Positions 8,951 through 18,176 are shown, numbered from the stretch's first letter. The stretch: 64,000 nt of DNA from Rhizobium herbae (GCF_017873135.1 NZ_JAGGJV010000003.1:248001-312000), one strand, 5' to 3'. Numbers and translations: made by a program. Notes: generated by a model not told the origin, from the sequence alone.

Positions 8951-9508
8951 TCAGCCGCGGTAAAGCGTATCGGGATAGGCGCCCGGCTCCGGATCGCTCG
9001 TCAGGCCGTCGCCGAGCGGCAGCTGCATGATGATCGTATCGAGCCAGCGGCCGTGCTTGAAGCCGGTGCCCTTCATCAGTCCGCCATGCTCGAAGCCGGC
9101 AGCGCGATGCACCGCCACCGAAGCCGGATGCGCCCCGCCGATGACGGCGACCATCTGGCGGAAGCCGAGTTCCGTGCAGCGCCGGATGAGTTCGGCAAGC
9201 AGAGCCTTGCCGACACCCTGTCCCCGCGCCTCGGGCGCCAGATAGATCGAATCCTCGACCAGAAAACGATAGGCGGTGCGGGTGCGGAATGCCGACGCAT
9301 AGGCGTAACCAAGCAGGACGCCATCCGCATCGACCGCGGCGATATAAGGATAGCCGTTACCGGTGATCGCCGAAAACCGCGATGACATTTCGGCCTCGCC
9401 GGGCGGCGTCATCTCGTAGGAGGCAACGCCGTTCAGAACGGATTCCCGATAGATGGCGGTGATGGCAGAAATGTCGGAGCGGGTCGCGTCGCGGAGGGTA
9501 AAGGACAT
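8951..9508 (-). CDS. GNAT N-acetyltransferase, phosphinothricin-acetyltransferase-like
   Basis: 185 aa. The start MSFTLRDATRSDISAITAIYRESV, the segment YLAPEARGQGVGKALL (acetyl-CoA pyrophosphate loop, about residues 90-105), and the later MVAVIGGAHPASVAVHRAAGF are typical of the PAT/MnaT subgroup. These acetylate phosphinothricin-like compounds or methionine derivatives, so the physiological substrate cannot be told from sequence. The start at 9508 was preferred over an upstream in-frame ATG because the family begins just before the first beta strand. It converges with the DUF2794 gene. Confidence 0.85.
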   Translation of the reverse strand: MSFTLRDATRSDISAITAIYRESVLNGVASYEMTPPGEAEMSSRFSAITGNGYPYIAAVDADGVLLGYAYASAFRTRTAYRFLVEDSIYLAPEARGQGVGKALLAELIRRCTELGFRQMVAVIGGAHPASVAVHRAAGFEHGGLMKGTGFKHGRWLDTIIMQLPLGDGLTSDPEPGAYPDTLYRG

Positions 9509-9601
9509 CGAGAAAGCCTGAAAAGAAATAAACGTCGCTTGTCCTCTGTCACATCGGAGCGGCACGATCAAGCAGACATCAGCTCAGGAATCCAGACAAC
9601 A

Positions 9602-9626
9602 AAAAAGGCGGCCGGAGCCGCCTTTT
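9602..9626 (-). terminator. Intrinsic terminator, leftward
   Basis: AAAAAGGCGGC pairs with GCCGCCTTTTT across a 3-4 nt loop. It carries A and T runs on both sides, so it can work in both directions. It sits 21 nt downstream of the Bax-inhibitor-1 family gene. Confidence 0.88.
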
Positions 9627-9647
9627 TCAGATGTATTCCGGTTCGGA

Positions 9648-10391
9648 CTATTCGCGGTTTCCAAGGAAACGCAGCATGAACAGGAACAGGTTGATGAAGT
9701 CGAGGTAGAGCGTCAGCGCGCCCATGATGGCCTTGCGGCCGGCGACTTCGGCACCGTCTGCTTCGAAGTACATTTCCTTGATCTTCTGGGTATCGTAGGC
9801 GGTGAGGCCTGCGAAGATCAGAACGCCGATGGCCGAGATCGCAAAATCAAGCGCCGACGAGGCAAGGAAGATGTTGACGATCGAGGCGATGATCAGCCCG
9901 AACAGACCCATCATCAGGAACGAACCCATGCCGGACAGGCTACGCTTGGTGGTGTAGCCGTAGAGCGACAGAGCGCCGAACGAGGCCGCCGTGACGAAGA
10001 ACGTCTGGGTGATGCTCTGACCGGTATAGATCAGGAAGATCGACGACAGGGAGAGACCCATCAGGCCGGCATAGACCCAGAAGGTCGTCTGCGCGGCGGA
10101 CACGCTCATCGAGTTGATGCGGAAGCTCATGTAGAACACGAGAGCCAGCGGCGCGAGCATGACCACCCACTTCAGCGGGCTCACATAGATCGCCTGACCG
10201 AAGGCAGTCAGCTGTCCGTCTGCGAAGGCGAATTGAAATGCAGCATAGGCGGCAATACCGGTGATCGCCAGACCGAGGGCCATCAGGTTGTACACCTTGA
10301 GCATATAGGTGCGCAGACCTTCATCGATTACGGCCCCCGCCTGTGCGCCGGCAGGCGACATTCGGGTTTGGTAGTTTCTAAGATCAGCCAT
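9648..10391 (-). CDS. Bax inhibitor-1 (UPF0005/YbhL) family membrane protein
   Basis: 247 aa with seven predicted transmembrane helices. The N-terminal segment RTYMLKVYNLMALGLAITG, the middle LSLSSIFLIYTG, and the C-terminal AYDTQKIKEMY are typical of the bacterial BI-1/YccA/YbhL family (calcium-leak or FtsH-modulating membrane proteins in characterised cases). The start at 10391 is preceded by GAGGAAAC, a good ribosome site; an in-frame start far upstream would add an unrelated leader. It has its own terminator. Confidence 0.9.
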   Translation of the reverse strand: MADLRNYQTRMSPAGAQAGAVIDEGLRTYMLKVYNLMALGLAITGIAAYAAFQFAFADGQLTAFGQAIYVSPLKWVVMLAPLALVFYMSFRINSMSVSAAQTTFWVYAGLMGLSLSSIFLIYTGQSITQTFFVTAASFGALSLYGYTTKRSLSGMGSFLMMGLFGLIIASIVNIFLASSALDFAISAIGVLIFAGLTAYDTQKIKEMYFEADGAEVAGRKAIMGALTLYLDFINLFLFMLRFLGNRE

Positions 10392-10616
10392 TGTTTCCTC
10401 TATATAAGCCCCGGTTGAGTTTACGGTGTCGGGCTGAAAGGGCGCATCCTTGTATGATGCCAGCCACTTTACCCAGGCGCCGCTGCGGGGCTCCAGCATG
10501 CCTGAAAAGAATATGATGTCGAAATATGACTTACACAAGACCGGCAGCCCTGCGAATCGCACGAAAACCCGCTGCAGGAGGCTTTCGCGCCGTAACGTTA
10601 ACGGTTAACTGCCGGA

Positions 10617-13169
10617 TCAAAGTTCCCGCAGGACGGGTGCGGCCTTCTGTCCGAGTACCCGCCAGGTGCCGGCAAGGCCGAAACCGACGGTGACAACAAG
10701 CGCGACCGCCATCGTAATCAAGGCGACATCCGGCAGGAAGGACGAGGGCAAGGTCATGATCCTGCTGACCACGAACCAGGCTGCGACCCCGCCGGCAAAC
10801 AGGGCGAAGATGGCGGTCGAAAGACCCAGGATCGCATACTCGTAGCAGAAGGCGCGGATCAACGTCGATCGCGTCGCGCCGAGCGTTTTCAAGACGACGG
10901 CATCGTGCGTGCGCGCCCGGTTACCGGCGGCAAGCGCGCCGGCCAGGACCAGAACCGAGGCGACAAGCGCCACAGCAGCGGCCGCGCGAATGGCGGTCGC
11001 CAGCTGGCCGACAAGCACGTTGATGATGTCGAGCGCATCCTTGACCCGCACGCTGGTGATCGTCGGGTAGCTGTTGGTAACCGCTTTCAACACCGCGGCT
11101 TCCTCGACCGCCGTCGCCTGCGGATCGATGACCGTGGCGATCCAGGCGTGCGGAGCACCGGCGAAGGTATTGGGCGAGAACACCATGACGAAATTGATCG
11201 ATAGCGATTCCCACTCCACCTTGCGGAAATTGGCGATACGGGCGGTGATGTTGCGGCCAAGGACGTTGACGGTGACGGTATCGCCGATCTTCAACCCGAG
11301 TTCGCCTGCCTCCTCGGACGAAAACGACACCAGCGGCTCGCCGGTATAGTCCGGGGCCCACCAGCTTCCCTCCGTCAGCGACGAATTTTCAGGCCGATTC
11401 CTGGCATAGGTGATGCCCCGGTCGCCGCGCAGAACCCATTGTCCGCCCGGCGGCACGTTCATTTTGGTGACGTCTTCGCCGTTGAAGGCAAGGATGCGGC
11501 CGCGCAGCATCGGCACTTCGATGATCTTGCCACCCGGCAGGCTCTTCTGCAGCAGTGCGCGGAAGCCCTCGACCTCGGCGCTTTGAATGTCGACAAAGAA
11601 GAAATTCGGCGCGCGCTCCGGCAGGTTGCCGGTGAGCTCGCGGCGCAGATTGCCGTCGATCAGCGCCAGTGTGACCAGAAGCGCAAGACCGAGGCCGAGC
11701 GACAGGACCACCGACGGCGTCAGCGCACCCGGGCGATGGATATTGCCGATCGCAAGACGCAATGCCGGCGAACTGACGCGCGGCGCCCGGCGGGCAAGCA
11801 CCGCCACAAGGACGGCGACGCCGCGCAGCACGACGAAGGAAAAGGCGATGGCGCCAAGGAACGTCAGCGAAATCGTCCGGTCATAGGCCGTGAAGATTGC
11901 AAGGCCGGCAAGGCCGCCGAGGCAGAGTGCGGCGGCAATGAGGTAGGGCCAGGACGGCAGGCGTGAACGTTCAAAACTCTGTTCGCGGAAGAGCGCGGTC
12001 GCAGGCACTTCGCGGGCGTGGCCAAGCGGCAGGATGGCAAAGGCGAGCGAGGTCAACAAACCGAACACGGCAGCAAGGCCGAGCGCTGCGGGATAGAGCT
12101 GGAAGGCGGTGGAGACCGGCAGCATGCCTGCCAGGAACTGCGCCGCGACAAAGGGGATGAGCGCCCCGAGCACCAGCCCGATGGCAATGCCGATCAGCGC
12201 GATCAGCAGGATCTGGATGAGGTAGATGGTTGTCACCATCGAGGCGGGTGCGCCGACGCATTTGAACGTCGCGATGACGCCGCGCTTGGAATCAAGATAG
12301 GATCGGACAGCATTGGCAACGCCGACGCCGCCGACGATCAGCGCAGTCAGGCCCACGAGAGTGAGGAACTGCGAAAAGCGGGTAATATTGGCCGTCAGCG
12401 CCGGCGCCGCGTTCTGGCTGGTGCGGATCGACCATCCCGCCTGCGGAAATTTCTCCTCGGCCTGTCGGCGCAAGGCCGGCACGCTCGTCGGATCGGCGAC
12501 CTTTACCTTGTAGACATGCTCGACCAGACTTCCCGTCTGCACCAGGCCGGACGCGGCAAGCGCATCCGCGGACATCAGAAGACGGGGTGCGAAGCCGAAA
12601 CCGTCGGACAGGGCATCCGGCTCGCGCACGATAAGACCGGATATGCGAATGCGGGCATTGCCCAAAAGGATCTCGTCGCCGGTCTTGATGCCAAGCCGCT
12701 CCAGCAGCAGCGGCGCGGCAAGCGCGTGATAGGCGCCATTGGTTTCGGTCAGCATCTCGCCGAGCGGGACAACCGGCTCGCTTTCGAGTTTTCCATAGAG
12801 CGGATACGCACCATCGACGGCTTTCAGTTCGACCAGCGCCTGATTGGAGCCATCCGGCCGCCGGGCCATCGAGCGCAGGCCGGAGGATACCGCGACCACG
12901 CCCAAACTATCGATGAACGCCTTTTCCTCATCCGTCGCGACGCGATTGTTGAGCTCGAAGCGGATATCGCCGGCAAGCAGCTCCCGGCCCTGGCTGGCGA
13001 TGGAGCCGGTGATCGACTGCGACAACGAATTGACACCGGCAATCGCCGCTGTTCCGAGCGCAACGCAGGCGAGGAAGATATAAAATCCTTTCAGGCCGCC
13101 CCGCATTTCGCGCAGCGCCAGACGGAAGGCAAGCCCGAGACGAAAGCCCTTGGCAGCATCCGCCCTCAT
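10617..13169 (-). CDS. ABC transporter permease, YbbP/FtsX-type
   Basis: A large 850-residue permease with the FtsX-like arrangement. An N-terminal helix is followed by a big extracytoplasmic domain, then a cluster of helices, a second soluble domain and three C-terminal helices (COG3127 type). Its start overlaps the stop of the ATPase gene by 4 nt. The same ATPase-permease pair lies divergent to tesA in Escherichia coli (ybbA-ybbP), and the order is kept here. Substrate is unknown; this class usually works on envelope lipids or proteins by mechanotransmission rather than classical transport. Confidence 0.88.
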   Translation of the reverse strand: MRADAAKGFRLGLAFRLALREMRGGLKGFYIFLACVALGTAAIAGVNSLSQSITGSIASQGRELLAGDIRFELNNRVATDEEKAFIDSLGVVAVSSGLRSMARRPDGSNQALVELKAVDGAYPLYGKLESEPVVPLGEMLTETNGAYHALAAPLLLERLGIKTGDEILLGNARIRISGLIVREPDALSDGFGFAPRLLMSADALAASGLVQTGSLVEHVYKVKVADPTSVPALRRQAEEKFPQAGWSIRTSQNAAPALTANITRFSQFLTLVGLTALIVGGVGVANAVRSYLDSKRGVIATFKCVGAPASMVTTIYLIQILLIALIGIAIGLVLGALIPFVAAQFLAGMLPVSTAFQLYPAALGLAAVFGLLTSLAFAILPLGHAREVPATALFREQSFERSRLPSWPYLIAAALCLGGLAGLAIFTAYDRTISLTFLGAIAFSFVVLRGVAVLVAVLARRAPRVSSPALRLAIGNIHRPGALTPSVVLSLGLGLALLVTLALIDGNLRRELTGNLPERAPNFFFVDIQSAEVEGFRALLQKSLPGGKIIEVPMLRGRILAFNGEDVTKMNVPPGGQWVLRGDRGITYARNRPENSSLTEGSWWAPDYTGEPLVSFSSEEAGELGLKIGDTVTVNVLGRNITARIANFRKVEWESLSINFVMVFSPNTFAGAPHAWIATVIDPQATAVEEAAVLKAVTNSYPTITSVRVKDALDIINVLVGQLATAIRAAAAVALVASVLVLAGALAAGNRARTHDAVVLKTLGATRSTLIRAFCYEYAILGLSTAIFALFAGGVAAWFVVSRIMTLPSSFLPDVALITMAVALVVTVGFGLAGTWRVLGQKAAPVLREL

Positions 13170-13891
13170 GCGGAGAGAGCCTTGGACAGTGCCGCGGAAA
13201 CCGCTGGCTCGTGACCGGAGCCCGAGACGATCTCGCCGGAGCGGACCCTGACCTGACGCGAGCAGCGGGCGGCAAGCGACGCATCGTGGGTCACAAGCAC
13301 CAGCGTCATGTTGCGCTCGGCCTGCTTGGAAAAGATCAAGTCAGCGACCTGGCGGCCGGTTTCGGCATCGAGATTGCCGGTCGGCTCGTCGGCGATCAAG
13401 AGCTTTGGCGACGGGGCAAGCGCGCGGGCGATGGCCACGCGCTGCTGCTCGCCGCCGGAGAGCTGGCCGGGATAATGCGACAGGCGTTCGCCGAGGCCGA
13501 CGGAGACGAGCTCCTGCCGGGCGATCTCGAAAGCGTCGCGGACATTGGCAAGTTCGAGCGGCACGGCGACGTTTTCCAGCGCCGTCATATTGGGGATCAG
13601 ATGGAACGACTGGAAGACGATGCCGATGTTGCGGCCGCGAAATTCCGCCACGCGGTCTTCGCTGAGGCCATGCAGCGCCGTGCCGTCAATGGAGATTTCG
13701 CCGCTGTCGAGGCGCTCCAGACCGGCCAGAACCATCAGCAGCGTCGACTTGCCCGAGCCGGACGGACCGACGATGCCGACCGATTCCCCGGCATCGATGG
13801 TGAGATCCATGCCCTTCAGCACATGAACGGACGCAGCGGCCTGGCCGAGGGTCAGGTCCGCATTTTTCAGGTCGATCATGGTTTTTGCCAA
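13166..13891 (-). CDS. ABC transporter ATP-binding protein, YbbA/LolD-type
   Basis: The ATPase partner of the permease directly downstream. Walker A is GPSGSGKST (about residues 43-51), the signature is LSGGEQQRVAIARA, and Walker B is LLIADEPTGNLD. The GEQQR and TGNLD forms are typical of the LolD/MacB/FtsE group that pairs with FtsX-like permeases. 241 aa from the ATG at 13891; a start four codons in (13879) is equally possible. It is divergent from the TesA-like esterase. Confidence 0.9.
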   Translation of the reverse strand: MAKTMIDLKNADLTLGQAAASVHVLKGMDLTIDAGESVGIVGPSGSGKSTLLMVLAGLERLDSGEISIDGTALHGLSEDRVAEFRGRNIGIVFQSFHLIPNMTALENVAVPLELANVRDAFEIARQELVSVGLGERLSHYPGQLSGGEQQRVAIARALAPSPKLLIADEPTGNLDAETGRQVADLIFSKQAERNMTLVLVTHDASLAARCSRQVRVRSGEIVSGSGHEPAVSAALSKALSA

Positions 13892-13964
13892 AGGAAATTG
13901 CCCTATATGTATGAATATGAAAGTTGCCGGAGCGGCTGACGTTCACCGATTTAAGGGTGCAGGC

Positions 13965-14606
13965 ATGCAAATAAAAGCTTTTCGTGCGTTTTTGTTCGCG
14001 ATCACGGCAATTGTGATCATGCCGTTACCGGGGCTGGCGGCGACGCTGAGCCTCGTCGGCTTCGGCGACAGCCTGATGGCCGGCTACCAATTGCCGCCGG
14101 GGGATGCCTTTCCCGCCCGTCTGGAAAAGGCCCTGCGCGACAAGGGTTTCGACGTGACGATCAGCAATGCGGGCGTCTCCGGCGACACGACGTCCGGCGG
14201 CCTGGCGCGGATCGACTGGTCGGTGCCGGATGGCACAAAAGGCGTCATCCTCGAGCTTGGCGCCAATGACGCCCTGCGCGGCATTGCCCCCGAGGAAAGC
14301 CGCAAGAACCTCGTCGCCATGATCGAGAAGCTGAAATCGCGCGGCATCGCCGTCCTGCTGGTCGGCATGATGGCGCCGCCGAACATGGGCGGCGACTATG
14401 CCGGGCGGTTCAATCCGATCTATCCGGAGCTTGCCAAGACCTATGGCACAGAGCTCTATCCGTTCTTCCTCGACGGCGTGGTGGAGGATCCAAAACTGAA
14501 GATCGAGGACGGTATGCATCCGAACGGCGATGGCGTCGGCGTGATGGTCGAGCGGTTCCTGCCGGTCGCCGAGCGCTTCATCAATTCACTCTCGACCGGC
14601 GGCTGA
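13965..14606 (+). CDS. tesA: SGNH/GDSL arylesterase, TesA-like
   Basis: A secreted esterase/lysophospholipase of 213 aa. A signal peptide (about residues 1-26, ending LPGLAA) precedes block I FGDSLMAGYQLP with nucleophile Ser36. Block III is ELGANDALRG and block V is DGMHPNGDG, supplying the Asp-His pair. The start at 13965 gives a clean signal peptide; in-frame upstream starts overlap the divergent ATPase gene. Its placement opposite a ybbAP-like exporter matches the conserved E. coli arrangement, suggesting a shared envelope-lipid role. Confidence 0.9.
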   Translation: MQIKAFRAFLFAITAIVIMPLPGLAATLSLVGFGDSLMAGYQLPPGDAFPARLEKALRDKGFDVTISNAGVSGDTTSGGLARIDWSVPDGTKGVILELGANDALRGIAPEESRKNLVAMIEKLKSRGIAVLLVGMMAPPNMGGDYAGRFNPIYPELAKTYGTELYPFFLDGVVEDPKLKIEDGMHPNGDGVGVMVERFLPVAERFINSLSTGG

Positions 14607-14697
14607 AAATAGGAGAGAACAGAAAATGGGGCTCGTTCAGTCCCTGTTAATGCCATTGGACAAATATTGCAGGTGCGAAATTATAGTTGCTTACGGA

Positions 14698-14719
14698 TGT
14701 CAGTCATGATTCGCTGACA
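14698..14719. promoter_or_regulatory. Small palindrome upstream of thpR
   Basis: TGTCAG and CTGACA form a 6 bp inverted repeat around 10 nt, 30 bp before the thpR start. It could be an operator or a leader hairpin; nothing in the sequence decides. Confidence 0.3.
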
Positions 14720-14748
14720 TAATCTGCAAGAGATTCGGGGAGCTCGTC

Positions 14749-15336
14749 ATGCCGAGACTTTTCACCGCCCTCGAGATTCCGCGTAATGCCGCGATGAGCC
14801 TTTCATTGTTGCGTGGTGGACTTCCCGGTGCCCGTTGGATCGATGTGGAGAACTACCACATCACTCTTCGCTTCATCGGCGACGTCGACAACCGCACCGC
14901 CGACGAGATCGTCGACCGGCTCGACCGCATCGAACGGCCGGAATTCCAGCTGCAACTGACCGGCACCGGCGCCTTTGGCTCGAAGAAGCCGCATTCCGTC
15001 TGGGCCGGCGTCAGCAACCCGCCCGAGCTCTACGCCCTCCAGGCCGAAATCGAGCGCATCTGCCAGCGGCTCGGCCTGCCCGCAGACCCGCGCAAGTTCA
15101 CACCGCATGTGACGCTCGGCCGGCTGCGCTCATCGCGGGTCGAGGATGTCGTCGGCTATCTTTCCGGACGCGGCGGCTTCTACACCAATCCCTTCACCGT
15201 CTCACGCTTCGTGCTTCTGTCGTCGCGCGATTCGATCGGCGGCGGTCCTTATGTCACCGAAGAGGTCTTTCCGCTCTACGAACGCTCCTCGAGCCTGCCG
15301 ATGAGCGACGAGCAGCCCTCGAAGAGCATGCTGTAG
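14749..15336 (+). CDS. thpR: RNA 2',3'-cyclic phosphodiesterase (LigT/ThpR)
   Basis: 2H-phosphoesterase of 195 aa. The two catalytic HxTx motifs are HITL (in NYHITLRFIG, about residue 44) and HVTL (in FTPHVTLGRL, about residue 121). The opening MPRLFTALEIP is standard for the family, which hydrolyses 2',3'-cyclic phosphates on RNA ends. A GGGGAG ribosome site precedes the ATG. Its last 61 nt overlap the end of the convergent phosphatase gene. Confidence 0.92.
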   Translation: MPRLFTALEIPRNAAMSLSLLRGGLPGARWIDVENYHITLRFIGDVDNRTADEIVDRLDRIERPEFQLQLTGTGAFGSKKPHSVWAGVSNPPELYALQAEIERICQRLGLPADPRKFTPHVTLGRLRSSRVEDVVGYLSGRGGFYTNPFTVSRFVLLSSRDSIGGGPYVTEEVFPLYERSSSLPMSDEQPSKSML

Positions 15337-15737
15337 ACGGTTTCGAAGCCTTCCGGTCCCTCATAGTAGGGGTCGGGGACATCGCGCTCGACACCCAGCG
15401 CATAGTCCAGAAAGAGATGCGGCTTGTGCCGTGCCGCTGGCGGTGCCAGCGCGCGCAGGCTAGCGAGATTGCTCCGGTCCATCGCCAGTATCAGGTCGAA
15501 GGCCTCGAAATCGCGGCGATCGACCTTGCGTCCGCGCTGGCCGGCAATATCGATCCCGTGCCGCCTGGCAACGGCGATGGAACGGTGATCCGGCGGATCG
15601 CCGACATGCCAGCCGCCCGTACCCGCCGAATCGACATCCACCGGAAAATCACCTGAAACGTGGCGTAAAATGCCCTCGGCCAATGGCGAGCGGCAGATAT
15701 TGCCGAGACAGACGAAGAGAATTCTGACAGGTTTCAT
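15276..15737 (-). CDS. Low-molecular-weight protein-tyrosine phosphatase
   Basis: A 153-residue phosphatase. The P-loop CX5R is CLGNICR at residues 10-16, directly after the first strand (VRILFV), followed by [10 protein letters not shown]. The general acid Asp is in VPDPYYEG (about residue 122). Cytosolic LMW-PTPs of this type occur singly in many rhizobia; with no exopolysaccharide kinase next to it the substrate is unclear. The ATG at 15737 was chosen because the P-loop must lie near residue 10. The 3' end overlaps thpR by 61 nt in opposite orientation. Confidence 0.93.
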   Translation of the reverse strand: MKPVRILFVCLGNICRSPLAEGILRHVSGDFPVDVDSAGTGGWHVGDPPDHRSIAVARRHGIDIAGQRGRKVDRRDFEAFDLILAMDRSNLASLRALAPPAARHKPHLFLDYALGVERDVPDPYYEGPEGFETVYSMLFEGCSSLIGRLEERS

Positions 15738-15830
15738 GCTATCCAACAGGCCGGAGAAAAGATTGAACCTATCCCCGGTTGCCGCGTTGTGAAACCGGAA
15801 TGTCGCCGCCATCGAAAGGGAGGGATCGTC

Positions 15831-16157
15831 ATGAAACAGGAAAAACTCACAGCCGAAGCCGTTGCCGAGAACCTGCACAAGATGGAGGGCTGGGTGCTTT
15901 CGGAGGATCATGCGTCGATCTGGAAGGCGTTTCGCTTCAAGAGCTTCGTCGAGGCCTTCGGCTTCATGAGCGAAAGTGCGCTGGCGGCCGAAAAGCTCGG
16001 TCACCACCCCGAATGGTTCAATGTCTACAACAAGGTGGACGTGACGCTCACCACCCATGATTCGCAAGGGTTGACCGAACTGGACTTCAAGCTTGCCGCG
16101 AAAATGGACCGGGCCGCCGCCGGGCGGATGCCCGATCACATGAAGCAAGCCATTTGA
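15831..16157 (+). CDS. phhB: Pterin-4a-carbinolamine dehydratase
   Basis: 108 aa, the usual size. The catalytic motif (E/K)[17 protein letters not shown] carries the paired histidines, and [17 protein letters not shown] follows as in PhhB/PCD proteins. The enzyme recycles 4a-hydroxytetrahydrobiopterin after aromatic hydroxylase reactions. No phenylalanine hydroxylase lies nearby, so it may also act in other pterin chemistry. The start at 15831 is supported by AAAGGGAGGG upstream; an in-frame ATG 42 nt earlier has no such site. Confidence 0.92.
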   Translation: MKQEKLTAEAVAENLHKMEGWVLSEDHASIWKAFRFKSFVEAFGFMSESALAAEKLGHHPEWFNVYNKVDVTLTTHDSQGLTELDFKLAAKMDRAAAGRMPDHMKQAI

Positions 16158-16188
16158 AATAGCTGCGGCGCTCACCATATGATTTTCC

Positions 16189-16596
16189 ATGACGGACGGG
16201 ACAGACAAGATGGATGACATCAAGATCGGCGAGATTTTGCTGCCTGGCGAGGAAAGCGAGCAGGAGGCAAAGGCCCGCAAGGTGCAGCGCCGCTTCTGGC
16301 CGACCCTGAAGCGGGCGATGCGGCAGGTGCCGTTCAGCCGCGACGTCGTTGCCGCCTATTATTGTGCGATGGACCCGACGACACCGATGCGCACGCGCGG
16401 CATCCTGCTCGGCGCGCTCGCCTATTTCGTCATGCCGTTCGATTTCATTCCCGACGTTCTGGCGATGGTCGGCTTTTCCGACGATATCGCCGTGCTGACC
16501 GCGGCCTTTGCGGCCATCAGCGGCCAGATCAAGGAAAAGCACTACATCAAGGCGGACGAGACGCTGCGCGGCGAAATCCCGGATGGCGCAAACTAA
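16189..16596 (+). CDS. YkvA family protein (DUF1232)
   Basis: 135 aa with the DUF1232 core RGILLGALAYFVMPFDFIPDVLAMVGFSDDIAVL, a hydrophobic hairpin with the conserved PFDFIPD motif. The family is membrane-associated and of unknown function. It follows the pterin dehydratase by 31 nt, which allows co-transcription. A second in-frame ATG at 16210 is possible as start. Confidence 0.85.
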   Translation: MTDGTDKMDDIKIGEILLPGEESEQEAKARKVQRRFWPTLKRAMRQVPFSRDVVAAYYCAMDPTTPMRTRGILLGALAYFVMPFDFIPDVLAMVGFSDDIAVLTAAFAAISGQIKEKHYIKADETLRGEIPDGAN

Positions 16597-16607
16597 AACC
16601 TTGTACC

Positions 16608-17180
16608 CTAAATGGAGCTATCGACGCCGCCTTCTTCCAGCAGCGTCCGCAGCTTGCCGAAGGCAAGGCGGATACGCGACTTGACCGTTCCAAGCGGCAG
16701 GCCGGTGGCCGCCGAAATTTCCGAATGCGACTGGCCGAAGAAAAACGCCATCTTGATCAGCGTTACCTGTTCCACCGGTAATTTCGCCAGCGCAGTCCGC
16801 ACGATCTGCTCGCGATCCTCGCTTTCAACCAGATCATCAGGCGCCGGCGGCGCTGCCGGCAAAAGCAGCGGCTCGTATGCGTCGAGCGCACCAGCGCGCT
16901 GCCGCCGTGCCACATCGATACGGCGGTTACGGGCAATGCGGAAAAGCCACGTCGAAAGCGAGGATTTTTCCGCATTGTAGAGATGGGCTTTCTGCCAGAG
17001 GATGACCATCACCTCCTGCACGACCTCTTCGGCCTCCGCCACGCCGGCGTTCTGTCTCATCAGGAAGGATTTGAGCCGCGGCGCGAAAAAGTCGAAGAGT
17101 TCCGCAAAAGCGGTCTGGTCACGATTTTGTGCGACGGCCAGAGCAAGCGCGGCGAAATGCTGTCTTGAATCAACATTCAT
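16608..17180 (-). CDS. ECF-type RNA polymerase sigma factor
   Basis: 190 aa. Region 2 spans about residues 20-95 and contains AEEVVQEVMVILWQKAHLYN and STWLFRIARNRRID. Region 4 lies near the C-terminus with LPVEQVTLIKMAFFFGQSHSEISAATG and LGTVKSRIRLAFGKLR. It resembles the RpoE/SigK group that usually works with a ChrR/RskA anti-sigma factor, but no anti-sigma gene is adjacent here. The start at 17180 is preceded by GGGAGG about 13 nt upstream; an in-frame start 12 codons earlier lies over that site. Confidence 0.9.
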   Translation of the reverse strand: MNVDSRQHFAALALAVAQNRDQTAFAELFDFFAPRLKSFLMRQNAGVAEAEEVVQEVMVILWQKAHLYNAEKSSLSTWLFRIARNRRIDVARRQRAGALDAYEPLLLPAAPPAPDDLVESEDREQIVRTALAKLPVEQVTLIKMAFFFGQSHSEISAATGLPLGTVKSRIRLAFGKLRTLLEEGGVDSSI

Positions 17181-17622
17181 TCCGCTTTTGATGGCCTCCC
17201 TGCCCGGTTTTCGCACTATTTCACAACAGGTACAGCGCTTTTGTCAAAGGTCAAACTCTTGCCTGATTCTTTGTGACATAAAACGGATGCCGGGCACGCG
17301 TCGGCTGATGGGGCAGTTTCTCAGCAAGCGAAACGTGCAGGGCAGGCGGAATTTGGCATTTTCCAGCCGGTGCCGTTCTCTGGGTTTTCGCACACCACGG
17401 TTCAGACAAAGCTTGCAGAAGTTCGGGCGCGTAGCCGCCAGCCTGAAACTTCAGCGGGGTTTGCTTCGCAATCTGTTCCGTATTAAAGCGGGTGGGCATT
17501 AAATTCAGGGAATGTTGACGGTTTGGTAACCTGAATTAAGTCAAAATAAATGAAATCGTGACCATGCGTTGCCCGGCTGATGCTGATCGGGCTTTGGGCG
17601 CTCAAGAAACCGGCAGGACAAG
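17181..17622. other. Divergent intergenic region, sigma factor / IalB-like gene
   Basis: No gene is supported. An A/T-rich stretch at about 17500-17560 (AATTAAGTCAAAATAAATGAAATCG) is a likely promoter zone for the rightward IalB-like gene. A leftward open frame (17251-17499) lacks a ribosome site and recognisable features and was not called. Confidence 0.4.
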
Positions 17623-18126
17623 ATGTTTGTAAGAAAGCTCAACCTCGCAATCGCACTCGTGCTGGCATTTGCCGGCGTTGCTTCGGCCCAGTCGCCGACC
17701 CGCATTCAGCAGTTCAATGCCTGGGGCGCCTATTCCTATCAGGCCGGCGCCGGCAAGGTCTGCTATGTCCTGTCTGTGCCGAAGGAAAAGAGCCCGGCAA
17801 ACGTCGATCACGGCGATATCTTCTTCCTGGTGTCGCAGCGCCCCGGCCAGAACATCTCCTACGAGCCGCAGGCGATGATGGGCTATCCGCTGCAGGAAAA
17901 CTCCAAGGTCACCGTCACCATCGACGCCAAGAACTTCGTGATGTTTACCAAGGGCAATTCCGCATGGGTGGAGAACGCCGCCGAAGAACCGGCGCTCGTC
18001 GCCGCGATGAAGACCGGCAAGGCGATGTCTGTGGCCGCCAAGTCGCGCAAGGGCACGCCGACGGCCTATTCCTACTCGCTCTCGGGCATTTCGGCAGCGC
18101 TGAAGCAGATCGAGACCTGCAAGTAA
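17623..18126 (+). CDS. Invasion-associated locus B (IalB) family periplasmic protein
   Basis: 167 aa with a clear signal peptide (FVRKLNLAIALVLAFAGVASA, cut near residue 23). The mature part has the IalB-family features: FNAWGAYSY, the Cys-containing VCYVLSVPKE near the start, and a C-terminal LKQIETCK whose Cys probably pairs with the first. Bartonella IalB affects invasion; in rhizobia the many paralogues have no settled role. It has its own terminator. Confidence 0.88.
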   Translation: MFVRKLNLAIALVLAFAGVASAQSPTRIQQFNAWGAYSYQAGAGKVCYVLSVPKEKSPANVDHGDIFFLVSQRPGQNISYEPQAMMGYPLQENSKVTVTIDAKNFVMFTKGNSAWVENAAEEPALVAAMKTGKAMSVAAKSRKGTPTAYSYSLSGISAALKQIETCK

Positions 18127-18151
18127 GCCGCGGCCCACTCTACAGTTTTTC

Positions 18152-18176
18152 AAAAGGCCGGTTTGTCCGGCCTTTT
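18152..18176 (+). terminator. Intrinsic terminator after the IalB-like gene
   Basis: AAAAGGCCGG pairs with CCGGCCTTTT across a 5 nt loop, 26 nt beyond the stop codon. Confidence 0.88.

Noticed and set aside
17251-17499. Leftward 82-codon ORF between the sigma factor and IalB-like gene
   Set aside because: No ribosome site near the start, no signal or domain, and it lies in the likely promoter region of both neighbours.
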